A stretch of DNA of 64,000 nucleotides, from the NCBI GenBank assembly GCA_030248135.1, contig JASANC010001821.1:16849-80848 (forward strand). Direction: 5' to 3'. Origin of the DNA: Theristus sp. LFF4_11. Its lineage: Eukaryota > Nematoda > Chromadorea > Monhysterida > Xyalidae. The notes beneath the pieces were generated by a model. The model did no database searches and was not told where the DNA came from. It saw only the letters and a program-made list of their open reading frames with translations. Positions 49,801 to 60,587 of this stretch are shown one piece after another. The position numbers and the translations under genes are program-made. Position 1 is the first letter of the stretch; each line of letters begins with the position of its first letter.

Positions 49801-51544
49801 TTCCAGTGCTGTAGGAGGCAAAGAGCACAGCGCCCTCGTTGGTGCTGACGAGCTTCGCAACGCTGCTACTGCCGTGGAACGCTCGACTGCCGTCCACCGC
49901 TTGCCGCCAACGCTCGCGGAAGCTGGCAGCGCTCAGCACTCGCCGTTGTGCCGCTGACGGCTCACAGAGGCCGCTCGTGCTGTCGCCACTGAAATTGTCA
50001 CGCACTCTATCTGCATTTTTGCCAGCTCCAGCAGTTTACTGATTCACTTACACTCCAACCGTACTGTAGTATTTGTTGATTTGTGTGAGGTTCTGTAATG
50101 ACTTTCTGCATGATATGTTCTCTGAGGAAACATGACCTGTTCATTTCGGGCACACCACTGTACCTTGACGACAATTTGCAGTCGATGTTGTCGACGGACG
50201 AACGCTTCGACGCGCGTGTGCCTTTGCTCTTGCCACTTTTACTGCAACCAGTGACCTTCAACGATTTCGATGTCTGCCCGTTGCGTTGTTTCGGTTTTGG
50301 AGGCGGCGATCGAGACAGATCAGCTTGCCACTTACTTCCGGGCGCCTAAACTTTTGAACCGACCGCAACGCACATTTTTGTGAAACCAGAGAATGTCGCT
50401 CAGTAGAGCCACAAATGTTTATTGAGTGAATTTCTTATTTATTGTCCATTTATAGTTTCTCTTGTCAGCAAATTAAAGAAGTAAAAAATGATTTTGACGC
50501 CACGTTTGGCCGTAATGTCACGCTAAAAATTGACGGACAAGGACAAGGTTTTTGAAAAGGCACTGCAACGGCAAAACGTTGCACTGTTGCATCTGCTCTT
50601 GGTTTTGTTGTACAGTTGCACCTTGTTTAGAATGTTTTGTTAATATTTTTGCATCCTCACGCGCAACAAAACCAAAAGAATAGCCTCAAAAAGTGGAACA
50701 CTTCAACTAAAAACTGCCAAAACATAATAAGGAGACTAAAATGTAACAGGTGCAACTTTTCGCAGCAGTAAATATACAGATCGCAACAAAAACCAACCGA
50801 GGCCTGCGCAACGTTCGGTTGAATGTTGCTCGGTCGATGCTCTGCGGGCAGCTCAAGGTGCACTGGCAGGCAAAGATCACAGACGAGCGCACGGTGGCAG
50901 GGCTCGCACAGCCACTCGGCCACACACTCGCAGTAGACGCAGCTGCGGCGTAGCACAACACAACGTGTGTACATTGGTAGGCAGTTTTATTTTTGGTCAA
51001 CCAACCAGTTTGCATTGGTATTATTGTGAGCAACCGCATGATTTTCGTGACAACTACTCCTTTCAGAAGTCCAGTTGCTATCAACCTTTAAAGGGGCATT
51101 CATGAACCAGTATTAAATGACCGCGTACATTGTAGCTATGTTTTAACACAGGTACATACGCGTCACTAAATACTGCTTCCTGAATGCCCCTTAAATTTCA
51201 TTTTCGGTATGGATGGGAAATGCAGTTTCATGCTCGACGCACTTATGCCGCCTGGGTCACTTTGGCAAGTTTGAGTTCCCCGCGTTATGCATAAAAAAAC
51301 AAAGACTGTACAATCGCAGAAGCAAACATTACAAATCGCTACCGTGAAGTGACAACTGTAAAACAAAGATAAAATGCGATGCACGCGCACCGTTGATCGG
51401 TGAGTGCAGTGGCGTTTGGCAACGCTGCTCTGGCAGAGCGTCTGCCCGACGCCTTTGCGCCCGAGCATTTCTCGATGGACACCACGGAGGAGCTGCGATG
51501 TTTCATGCGAGCGTTGCCGCTGCCACTGCCAGTGGTTGAGCTGC

Positions 51545-51587
<43 letters not shown>

Positions 51588-53031
51588 CCGGTTGGTGCCG
51601 CCGCCGTGTTGACTCGCGAATCGAACATGACCTTCCGAGTCGGATTTCCTGCAAACGTATTGTTGCGGTTCTCACACTGTTCTTGGTTGTCAGTCAATCG
51701 GTTTCCATGGGTTCTAAGTTGTTTTCCAATGTTTAACCTCAGTCAGGGCAAAACATCAACGTTACTTACTCATCGATGCTTTCAAACGCTCAATCAAAAA
51801 TACATCATGCATTTATCACACTGTATGTGGAGTCTATGTTGTGGTCAAGCAAATGCTAAAACACATGACGTCATTTCAATATCGGACACTTTCGACTAAA
51901 CAATTGGCTCTACCTGATTCGCCTGGCAGTCGATTGTTGCTTGTGATGTCGCTGAGCAACACTGTTCAACATTTCGCGTTTCCAATCGATCATTGCGATC
52001 ATTGTCAGGTTGTTCGGGATGATGCTGTTCAGAGCAGCAGCACTAAGCGGCGCCTGGTCGCATTCGTGCGCGTCGCCACCGAACGAAAGCGGAAATGGAA
52101 CTTTGCAGACGGGACACAGAATCAGGTCCCTAGAACCACACAAAACCTAATGCACATGTTGATGCACATGTTCGTGCACTTATCGATGCACATGCACAAA
52201 CCCGAATGCATAAAATAAAACAGCCTGTCTCCTTCTGAAAACAACACAGATGCAACTGTTTTGTGGTTCTGAAATTTTTGAAAAGTTCTGCTTTGAAAAG
52301 TGAATGTGATTTGATAAGTGCACTTGTTTTTGCATCTGCATCAATAAGTACACGAACATGCGCACGAGCATGTGCATCTACATGTCAGATACATTATTAT
52401 TTGCGTGACACCGATGACGAGTAAACATGTTCATTCAAAGCGGACACGCATGGTGATATTTCGCCGGTGAGACCATGAGCTCTGATCAAAGTATTTATTA
52501 TATTGCCGCTGAACACTTTTCAGGAAAAGATTGTTGTTGTGGTGTTGATCTTTGAGTGGCAGATGAGAGACACACGGCAAAGTCATTCGTTTTGTCACTT
52601 GAAAACTGCGGTTGCGGATTAGGGTCTTCAAACAGACTGAACCAAGATCGGTTGAAGAAACAACGGGGTCCACTGAGAAAACGGAGCTACATAATTTTGC
52701 ATTAAAATAGCGACTGAAACGTCCGTATAAACACGCCTTTCAGCAGCGGCGTTTGCAGTCGATTTCGTTAGCAGGCAATTTAGCAGCCCCGTTTTGCCAG
52801 CATGCGCAAGGCCAATTTCGCTGGCGCACTTTCTCTCCGTGTGTGCCGCATTTACCTGCACGCTCCGGCCAGCACCTGTTGCTCGTACATGCTGTACATG
52901 CAGCTGAAGCAGAGCGTGTGTTGACACGTCGGAAACACCTTCGGCCGCTTGCACACGTCCAGGCAGATCGGACAGGCGAGCAAGCGTCGCAGGTTGTCGT
53001 CGTCAGCCGCTACGCTGCATCGCTCGCTCAT
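46898..53031 (-). CDS. TRIM-like protein: RING, B-box and beta-propeller
   Basis: Probable ubiquitin ligase of the TRIM-NHL type. Exon 53031-52856 begins MSERCSVAADD and holds CPIC, CQHTLC and SCMY. Exon 52129-51914 completes the C3HC4 RING with CPVC. Exon 51648-51391 is a Ser/Gly linker with a poly-Asn tract. The exon starting at 50942 encodes a B-box-like CVYCECVAEWLCEPCH with LVCDLCLPVHLE. Then follow 50273-50164, 50010-49796, 49205-49047, about 48544-48385, 48108-47978, 47716-47560, 47267-47191 and 47049-46898. Blade-like segments include DFVLDVQNRRALLLVADK, YSHVAYDEHAQAVYLVETA, IRALSVDGGRLHVLVYN, FNGLAVDGNVAFVATAN and AKCLYAVDTLTGDLLAMEKL, with the stop at 46898. The repeats are divergent, so NHL versus other propeller types is not settled. 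I saw no clear coiled coil between B-box and propeller. It faces the ACCS-like gene tail to tail. Confidence 0.82.
47071..47163. repeat. Near-perfect 93-bp palindrome (MITE), copy 1
   Basis: It reads as one hairpin from GCGCATTCATGAAGCAG to TACTGTTTCATGAATGC, with AGTGACGCG/CGCGGTCACT inside. It is in an intron of the TRIM-like gene. Confidence 0.75.
48122..48285. repeat. Hairpin MITE copy
   Basis: GATGTTGCACAGTCATAACG and GTGACTGTCAACGCAGC pair around CA/GT arms, and the right end keeps GACTGTCTTCAGG. It is intronic in the TRIM-like gene. Confidence 0.5.
48660..48830. repeat. GTGTCC/GGACAC repeat, copy 1
   Basis: GGTGTCCCGTCTGTCCGCTT and the inverted GGACATCTCGTCGGACAC bracket this intronic segment. 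Related word clusters lie near 39390-39540 and 53305-53440. It probably represents a foldback MITE family. Confidence 0.45.
51091..51192. repeat. Near-perfect palindrome (MITE), copy 2
   Basis: AAGGGGCATTCATGAACCAG at the left and CTGAATGCCCCTT at the right, with TATTAAATGACCGCG and CGCGTCACTAAATA arms. Same family as 47071-47163. TTAA-like sequence lies at both ends. Confidence 0.75.
51530..51590 (-). repeat. Trinucleotide (AAC)n tract translated as poly-Asn
   Basis: The GTT run on the plus strand is AAC on the coding strand. The phase imposed by the upstream RING exons (two bases left over) reads it as Asn. The competing Gln and Thr frames are shadows. The tract is in the linker between RING and B-box. 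Confidence 0.65.
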
Positions 53032-54529
53032 CGTTTCGTTTATCGCTCAATCTCAGATTCCAAAGAGTTTTTGACTTCTGTCAGTTCGTCTTCTATTCTC
53101 TGTGCTCGTTTCGCGTGGTGTAAGTTTCGCTGCCAGTGCAGAAGCTTCGTTCATAGCTCGTTTTATAACACAAGTGAAACTTTCCGAATTCGCTGCCGTT
53201 TGGAGACACAGCAACTGAAATGGATACAGTCCACAAAATTAAGAAGTTCACTGCGGGTGTTCCAAAGATCGAGCGGCTCAGCACGCTAAACATAGCGGCA
53301 GTACAGGAGTTCGGCGTCCTGTTCGCAGCCGTCTGGGTGTCCCGCGACGTGTCCCAGAAAAAATGTCGCTCAAATCGCCGCGTGTGCCTGTTTCCACCAC
53401 GCGGACACCAAGGCGGACAAGACAAGACATCGGACACCAGTTCCGATTCGATATAACACACCTTTTTTAGCTTGAGCCAGTCGTTAGTGATGAAGCATAC
53501 TGTACTGTTCAACCGTCGATACACCCCGCCCGACTGCCCGAATCACCGGAAATTGCGGGGTACATCGTGTTTCTGGAGCAGGTGCGGGAACTACGAAATC
53601 ATACGAAACATTCTGGCACTCAATCGGAAAGAACACCGATTGCTGTGTTTATAACACAGTGCTGTGAGACAAGGTTGAAACTCGCGGTGCTGTGAAAACA
53701 GCAACAACTACTTCAGCTGCGTGCTGCTATTTTTGCAACATTTCTATTTCACAGTGCCTTTTGCTAAATTCATGCACACCACGGCGCCGTTTGTGACCGC
53801 CAAATGACGTCAGCCGCAGCGGCGAAACCAATAAAGCGTGGCACCAGCTTCATTACAATATTCATTGACAACCGTTTTCACCGTTTTGTCTTTTTGTGCC
53901 GGGTCGGGTCATGCATAATCAAGCACGACCCAGCTGTTGATGCGTTTGTTTCTATTCCCATTATTACCGCACACACAAGGTGAAAACGTTTAATAAAAAA
54001 TGATACCAAATTGACACTACGTGAGAGGGGTTTGTTCTGAGTACATCTGTTATGATAAAAGATAGCAAACTCAATAGTAACAAAAAGCATCTTGCAAAGT
54101 TTTGCGCAATCCCAAAGTTTAGTGGCAGGTAAAAAGCAACGTTTTTCCAAATACATACATGTACTTTACGTTTTGTCGGCAAGGTTCAAAGTGTTTTTCT
54201 CTTTACGTGCGACTTTTCACACTTTTAATGCAGCTGATTTGGTGTGAACGTTTCGCTAAAACTTGTTCACCGAAAAAAACAAATTTTATGTTTTGTGACC
54301 TTACTTCTTGAATAATTGGCGTGATAAAACACAATGAAAACACGAAATTGAGCTGTAAAACCAAATACAAAGGTGCTATCAAACTTGAAACACAAACAAA
54401 AAATGCCGATTTTTTCAGCTCAACAAAAGTGATGGTCTTCTCTTTTACGCTTAAAATCCTTCGGAAGGTTTATTATGTTGCTAGGAATAAACAAATTTAA
54501 ATTCAGCTGCGAGGTTTGAGTTTCTTCCA
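53032..54529. other. Divergent intergenic region
   Basis: It separates the TRIM-like gene (minus) from the next gene (plus). It contains a GTGTCC/GGACAC repeat copy at about 53305-53440 and AT-rich DNA from 53.85 kb on. Both promoters should lie here. I see no supported gene; the plus ORF at 53220-53456 overlaps the repeat. Confidence 0.45.
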
Positions 54530-57500
54530 ATGTCGCTGTCATATCGTGGCACCATCAAAGATTTTTACAAACCAGACAGCGACTTGGTTGAGCGAGTGGC
54601 CAAGCATGCCCGTCATGACCCCGCAACAGGTTGCTCTTTTCTAAGTTATAATTTCTGAAAAAGAAACAACAAAACCTGCAGAAGCCTGAATTGCATTCAA
54701 GTTCAATCTAAAAAAAGCTACATAAGTTCCATTTTCGACAGCGGACATTTTGCAAGTGACGCGATGCACCTCTTTCAAGCTGCGCCAAAAAGGAGCCCTT
54801 GCAAAATTTAATCAAGTCAGCATTTCAGGCAGACGGTTCATCGATCTACCAAAAGTGCGCGCTACAGAGCAAAGTTTTCGTCATTTTGGGCGCATTTTCC
54901 GGAGTCGCGCCGAATTCGACGCGTGCGAATTGCTGATGAACGCGTGGCCGTCGCCGAGTGGTGGACGGCCTGTCATTGGTTGTTGTTGTTGTTGTTTTGA
55001 CCCAGAGCTACACAGAAAAGCGTACAGAACGCCGTCGAGTAGGGTGCCCATCGAGTTCTCGCTGTCATTAAGTGCCTGTACACCCCTCGGCGGGGCTCGA
55101 TCCCCCGAACGCACAGACAGTAGTCCAACGCGCTAACATCAGGCCACGGGCTAACGATCGGTTGGTCAATCGGAGAAAAATTGTACTGATCAATTTGCTG
55201 TTTGCTGAACAAATTGTACCACAGTCACCGGTTACTCAAGAAAATGTTGCGTGAACTGTCTCCTGCAATTTCTCTGCTTTTGCATCTGCACGAACATTAG
55301 CACCTACGTGTGCATTACTCATCAGCATTACACTAAACCCAATGTTCAGGTGGTCTCGGCGCTGGCACAACCGGCAAGAATGCGTTCACATTCGAGTGGA
55401 GCGCCACTGGTGATGAGTTGCATTCGGTGAATTACGGCGTCCAAGAGGACAAAAGCAACCCGTTGGTCTATGTGCTCGCACTGCGCCACAAACACGAGCA
55501 CATTGACGTTTGTGACGCAAACACGCACCCCGATGGAGAACAGGTTTAGTGATCACGACTGTCAAACGCGGCATGTCAAAAAGAGACGAAAAAGAACCGG
55601 CAAAGAAAGAACTCAGTGAACTGTGTGGTCACCGCACGTTCCACCGCCGCCACCCTGTCGCACGGAGGCACATTTCACACAAAACCCCAGAAGCTTTTTG
55701 TTGCAGATTTTTTGGCCGGTGCACGCGCGTCCATTCTACGTGCTTCTGTCGACGTGCCGCGACGAACGCACGCTGTGCCCGATGGACTTTGTCGCATTCT
55801 GGATGGACGGCACTTTCGGGCACGTGTCAAACTAAACATGCTCTGTTTATCAGCCACACTAGACAAAAAAGTTTTCTGTGTCATTATCCACACAGAACGA
55901 CTATAAAACCGCCGGAAAGCAATCACTTTTGTTGCTAATGCTGCGTCTGGTACGCATGTTGCACCGTCTGGTCGGTCAGTCTGGTCAAAAGAACGTGTGC
56001 GACTTTGGACAGGAATAAAAAAAACTTTTGCAAAGCGCTCCAGGCATCATTGGGAAAAACTCGGAAATTTTCAGTGGAACTAGAGTTACATGAACACATG
56101 TAAAGTATGTTTGTGGAAACCTGTCACTTTTTTCGCTGAACGCACGCACTGCATGCGAAACTTTGATTTAGCAAGAAGGACTGTGTGTCAAAATGTGTCT
56201 TCTTGCAACTCTGCTTCCGTTCTTTCTGTTTCGCGAGCTTTCCAGCCCACGAACAAAGTGACAGGTTCAAACAAACATCCTGTACACAAAAGCGGCTTCT
56301 ACAAAACTATCCTCAACGTGATGTGAATTTATTGTTGCGTCGCAGTTTTCGGCGGTACACATACAGGTCTTCTGAAAACGCAGTTTAGCTTTGCGGTGTC
56401 GTTATTCATTTCAGTTTCTCGGTGTATTCGCACACGATGCACAATCCACTGTTTCCGAGTGATCAAAGCCGCACAGCCGTGATCACGGAGCAGGGAAAGT
56501 TTAGTATTAAAAAAAATTGACGCTTCATTGGATAACAAATGTATCGACATCGTTTTGTTTGGCCCACCCTGTGCAGTGTAAATAACAGTTCACATTGAAG
56601 TTTTTGTCTGCAACTTTCAGGCACATGGTGTCGTGATTTTCGATTCAGTGAAAGAGTATGGCGTATGGATGCGAATTCCGGACGCATTTCAATGTGTGGT
56701 TTTGTTGTTGTATTACTCCTTCAATTTACTCCTAGCAAAATATTCTCACCAAGAAGTCAACAAACTGCTGATTAATAGCACCACTGGTTCCTCAACAAAT
56801 TGTTGACTACAAGAACAAGAACTCTTTGGTTCGCCAGCAGTTTATTGAGCCAACCAACCCACTGTGTGACCATTTGCTTTATTGTGAGTGACGTGCGTAT
56901 TCTCTGGCATCCCGGAAGTCAAACGTCCACTGATGAAACTACTCTTCTTCTACATCAGGTGGACAAGTCGGGTTGCAGAGAACTATCATACATTTACAAC
57001 ATGCTTTGCTGAATAGCCACTGGATTTTTCTTGACCCTTCTGCTCAGTTTACTTACATACATGTGGTACATACCCTTTAGCGCCACCAAGCACCGATGAG
57101 CTGCCCGCCCGGTTTCTAACCGAACGCTACACCTGCAGCGAACCGAAGAAAGGGTGCATTCCGAAGTTGAGCGACGCTTTTCTCGCCGCAATCAAAGATC
57201 GCCACTCTCTCGAAGTGATCACCGACCACGAACAGATTCAGCAGCACGTGACGCTTTTGTTCGCTCAGTCAAAAGCTCAACTGTGCTTAGTGGCAAAGTG
57301 GCCACAGAAAGTGCGAAAGGTTGAATATGGCGATCAACAGGTATTGTGATATGTCATCAACTGGTATCAACAGTTATTGTGCAAATATGTCAGATCGAAA
57401 TGATATCATTTGTTTACGTTTAAAAATGTGCTTGTAATTTTGCATGCACAGGCGCGAGAATACTCGAGCAGTTGCGAAGGGTTTTCATCGAGGCTCGATT

Positions 57501-58889
57501 CTCACACCACCAGCAAGTTTCCGTCGTGCCACTGTTTTTTTGTGTTTTCATCGCAGGGCAGCAGCAGCTGCGAATGGCTAGTGAGCATCGCCGAATCTGG
57601 TTGGGTGCACGCGAACAAACCCCTGGCAGACAGCAACGTCGCTCAGTTGACATCCGATGGCAATTGCACGTTCAAGGTGTGACTTTTTTTATCGGCTTTT
57701 TAGCTTACGGGCCCTGAAAAATACGATACATTCAACAAACTGGTTGCACACAATCTCTTCACGACTCTTCTGTCAAATTGAGAACAATCTCTGTTTTCAG
57801 AAGTTTTCAGTATAAAGGCAACTCGTGTTTACAGTAGTAAGATCTCTTGGTTAACTTTAGACCAAGAAATAAGCATGAATTTATCCGTTTTTTCACATTG
57901 AGCAAAAATTCTGCCGTGCTTCCAATTTTCAGCGTTTTCAAACAGTGTTTTTTTAAACACAATCAATGGTCAATCAATTTCTTAAGCTGTATTTGAAATG
58001 TGGAAGCAAACTCGAAAACGACCCATTTTTTTGCAATTGCAGTTTTTTGCGACACTCTGCAGATTACTCGACAATTTGCAATGCGAGTAAAATGATACTC
58101 AAAGGATTTTGTTGGAGTTTCTTGTTGAATGAGTTTTTATTATGAACGAAAGACCGTTACAATTTGGCACAGATGCTGTTTGCTCGACCCGACGGTGACT
58201 GCACGTTGAAGGCGGCAAATGGGGCGGCATTCACGTTGGTGGTCGCACAATCGAACGACGATGCCAGTGAACCGCTCGCTGAAACGCTCGTTGCGTTGCG
58301 CATACCGAAAAATACAGGCTGGTGTTAGATGGCTGGACATACAGTTCAGTACACTACAGTTGCGACAAAGTAATGTTGCACAAGCCACAGACAAACACAC
58401 TGGCACACGCAACACGCAACGCGCCCCGTTGTAGTATCGCATGCACTCAAAAAGTTTTTCGAGTTTCCAATTTACACCGGCTATTGTATGTATGAAAATA
58501 CAAAGAAAGTTTTCCATCCTGGATCAGGAAATCAACCGAAATTTTCTGTTGATGTGGTGCCAATACAATTGCTTGCTTTCAGGTAGCGCTTTAGTTGTTG
58601 CCACTATTAGTAGCCCCGCTTGCAATGGCCTCTGAAAAATAGCCTACTAAGAAACTGGCCATTGTTTACTGATCGATTTGGTCAGTTTCTTGCTTCAGTG
58701 ATGGTTCTCGAGTCGCTTTCAGGCGTGCTGCTGTCGCGGTTCATGTGGTTCAGCGCGCCGATTCCATGCGGTTCCACCGAATGCCGTGGTGCCGCCGCTG
58801 CATTCACGACGCACAGCAATGCGGTTGACGCCTGGCTGGCGATTGATTTGCAGGCAGAGTGCAAACGGTTGCTGCGCTGTCAAAACTGA
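54530..58889 (+). CDS. Unrecognised multi-exon gene, weakly DNase II-like
   Basis: In-phase exons 54530-54629, 54742-54978 and 55350-55543 encode MSLSYRGTIKDFYKPDSDL, then SFKLRQKGALAKFNQVSISG and VNYGVQEDKSNPLVYVLALR. Further likely exons: 55707 to about 55820, one near 56415-56490 (VYSHTMHNPLFPSD), 56621 to about 56695, 57081-57340, 57452-57676, 58173 to about 58320, and 58727-58889 ending at a TGA. HGVVIFDSVKEYGVWMRIPD resembles the segment around the first catalytic motif of DNase II, and SSCEWLVSIAESGWVHANKP resembles the second (HSKW region). In both places the usual His and Lys are not in register. There is no signal peptide, unlike secreted DNase II. The last exons are Cys-containing and their phases are not settled. 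I hold the family guess loosely; the gene itself is well supported up to 55543. Confidence 0.5.
54979..55152 (-). mobile_element. tRNA-derived SINE with (AAC)n tail at a splice donor
   Basis: Read on the minus strand it has a GTGGCCTGATGTTAGCGCG-like head, GGGGGATCGAGCCCC, the same body as the 33.7-kb copy, and an (AAC)n tail. On the plus strand the tail reads GTTGTTGTT and begins at the first intron base of the host gene (exon end 54978). Confidence 0.8.
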
Positions 58890-59194
58890 AGTCGCCCTGT
58901 GAAACTGCGTCGAAACACTGTGGCAACTGGCAAATTTGTAACGTTAGATGGAGATTGTGAAGTTCGTTTTAGTGAACAATGATGAAAAATACACCAGAAA
59001 CTGTATCTGAAATTTGAAATCCAATCTACAGGCCTTTCTTGCGTATGATTTCTCTCTGCAACCTTGTTTTTTCAACAAATTGTTCACCAAAGTGTGTCAA
59101 CGATTGACTTTGGGTGAACTTACAACTTTTATACATGATGAAAACGTTGGAAGCCCACGTGCATACGTGATAGAAAAGTCCACTTTGTTCATAT
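58890..59194. other. 3' flank of the unrecognised gene
   Basis: AT-rich and featureless up to the ATAT that precedes the LTR element. Confidence 0.4.
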
Positions 59195-59331
59195 ACAAAC
59201 GATCTTGTGGTCCTCGTTCAGTCGTTTATCGAGAGACCCAGAATACTGGATTAGTATGGTTATATAGAAACAGAACTCCAATTAACACAATAATTATCAC
59301 AGTAATTACCAATAATTACCTACTATTAGCT
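59195..59331 (-). repeat. 3' LTR of copy 1
   Basis: Identical to the right LTR over its visible length. It is bordered by the polypurine tract on the internal side. Confidence 0.82.
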
Positions 59332-59369
59332 TCTTCCCCCTACAAACAGAAGAAAGAGGTATCACAAAT

Positions 59370-60305
59370 TCACGGCGGCTTGAGGTCGTTCTTGGCATGA
59401 ATTCTATCACTTGGTGATCGGAACGCAGACGAACGCACACGTCGACCAAACATCATCGTGACGAGCCAGCATTGTGAGTGGCACACGATGGGCAACACTG
59501 AGGGCGAGCGAATGCCGGAACAGCGCACATGACGACCGAGCAACTGGTTGCGTAGACGCATTGGGTCACCGCGCACTTCAACGTATTGCGACACCTTGGT
59601 GGGACGAACATCACGACAGCACAGCCCAGTCAACCGGTAGGACTCTTGCTGCTGGTGCTGCTGATTTGTATGCGTCATCGGCACGAACCCAACTCGGTAG
59701 AACACGCGACGTGTTGCTGCGACTTCGTCAACGACACACGCCTTGAACTTGATGACACTTGATGGCGCTGCTGCCTTGATCGGCACAACCTCTCGACTTG
59801 TTGCGGCTGCTGTTTTCACTTCATAACCGTGCATCGCGTCTTCCGTCTTCAAACGAACCACATGCTCTTCGTTTTGCATCATTGGCGCTTCTTTGGTCGC
59901 TTCCTTTTCGAAATTCTTTAACTTTTCGACGTTCCTCTGGGTTGTTTTTATTCCTTTCTTGAGCACCTGCTTGCATCGGGCCGCCTTGATCGGATGAACT
60001 TTGAGTTTCTCAGCCGCTCCGACAGGGATCTCAACTGCCTGATGTTTTTCATTCGGTTCTTCGGCCGTCATCATCTTCGGTAAAAGCCACACGACGAGCT
60101 GCGGCAACGGGATGCTGAATAGACGACGCCGTTGCTCTTTTGAAACCGACGCTCCGTAAAAATAGTGCGTCATGTAGCGGTCGGCGGCTCTGTGGACGGG
60201 CTCCGGACTTTGGAAGTAGTCGGAGAAATAAAACACGTCGTATCTGTCGAATTCTTCCTGTCGATAGACGATTTGCCTCTTTTGTTGATCTGGACGGCGA
60301 GCCAT
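59370..60305 (-). CDS. Single ORF of the compact LTR element (311 aa, unknown)
   Basis: The likely start is MARRPDQQKRQ at 60305. An upstream Met inside the LTR also keeps the frame open but would lie upstream of the presumed RNA start. The protein is basic and rich in Lys, Arg, Glu and Gln. It has an aromatic N-terminal block (YDVFYFSDYF), a Lys-rich middle and a C-terminal part with several Cys. I see no zinc knuckle of the CX2CX4HX4C type and no reverse-transcriptase motif. By position it could be a Gag-like protein. A second, damaged copy is at 62928-63830. Confidence 0.6.
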   Translation of the reverse strand: MARRPDQQKRQIVYRQEEFDRYDVFYFSDYFQSPEPVHRAADRYMTHYFYGASVSKEQRRRLFSIPLPQLVVWLLPKMMTAEEPNEKHQAVEIPVGAAEKLKVHPIKAARCKQVLKKGIKTTQRNVEKLKNFEKEATKEAPMMQNEEHVVRLKTEDAMHGYEVKTAAATSREVVPIKAAAPSSVIKFKACVVDEVAATRRVFYRVGFVPMTHTNQQHQQQESYRLTGLCCRDVRPTKVSQYVEVRGDPMRLRNQLLGRHVRCSGIRSPSVLPIVCHSQCWLVTMMFGRRVRSSAFRSPSDRIHAKNDLKPP

Positions 60306-60413
60306 TGCTGACGAATAGTCGCACCTCACGGGGCATAAAGCGACTATCAACAGACGAACAGTAGCGTATCTGACTCCACAGAAGGTGACGATGATCGTGC
60401 TTGTCGACTCACC

Positions 60414-60550
60414 ACAAACGATCTTGTGGTCCTCGTTCAGTCGTTTATCGAGAGACCCAGAATACTGGATTAGTATGGTTATATAGAAACAGAACTCCAA
60501 TTAACACAATAATTATCACAGTAATTACCAATAATTACCTACTATTAGCT
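60414..60550 (-). repeat. 5' LTR of copy 1 with promoter-like elements
   Basis: On the minus strand TTTCTATATAACC provides a TATA box, and CTGGGTCTCTCG about 30 bases downstream is a plausible RNA start. Confidence 0.8.
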
Positions 60551-60587
60551 ATATTTTATTGCAAATGTTTTTGCTTTTGAATGATAT

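Larger units (their letters stand above)
59195..60550 (-). mobile_element. Compact LTR retrotransposon, copy 1 (single ORF)
   Basis: Direct repeats of about 136 bp at 59195-59331 and 60414-60550 are essentially identical. ATAT lies just outside both ends as a possible 4-bp target duplication. On the minus strand a polypurine tract AGGGGGAAGAAG touches the 3' LTR. TGGTGAGTCGAC follows the 5' LTR as a candidate tRNA primer site. The interior has one ORF and no reverse transcriptase, protease or integrase, so the element is non-autonomous and only 1.36 kb long. Confidence 0.82.

Noticed and set aside
53220..53456. A 78-codon plus-strand gene between the TRIM-like gene and the next gene
   Set aside because: It overlaps a repeat cluster of GTGTCC/GGACAC words found in introns elsewhere and has no recognisable domain.
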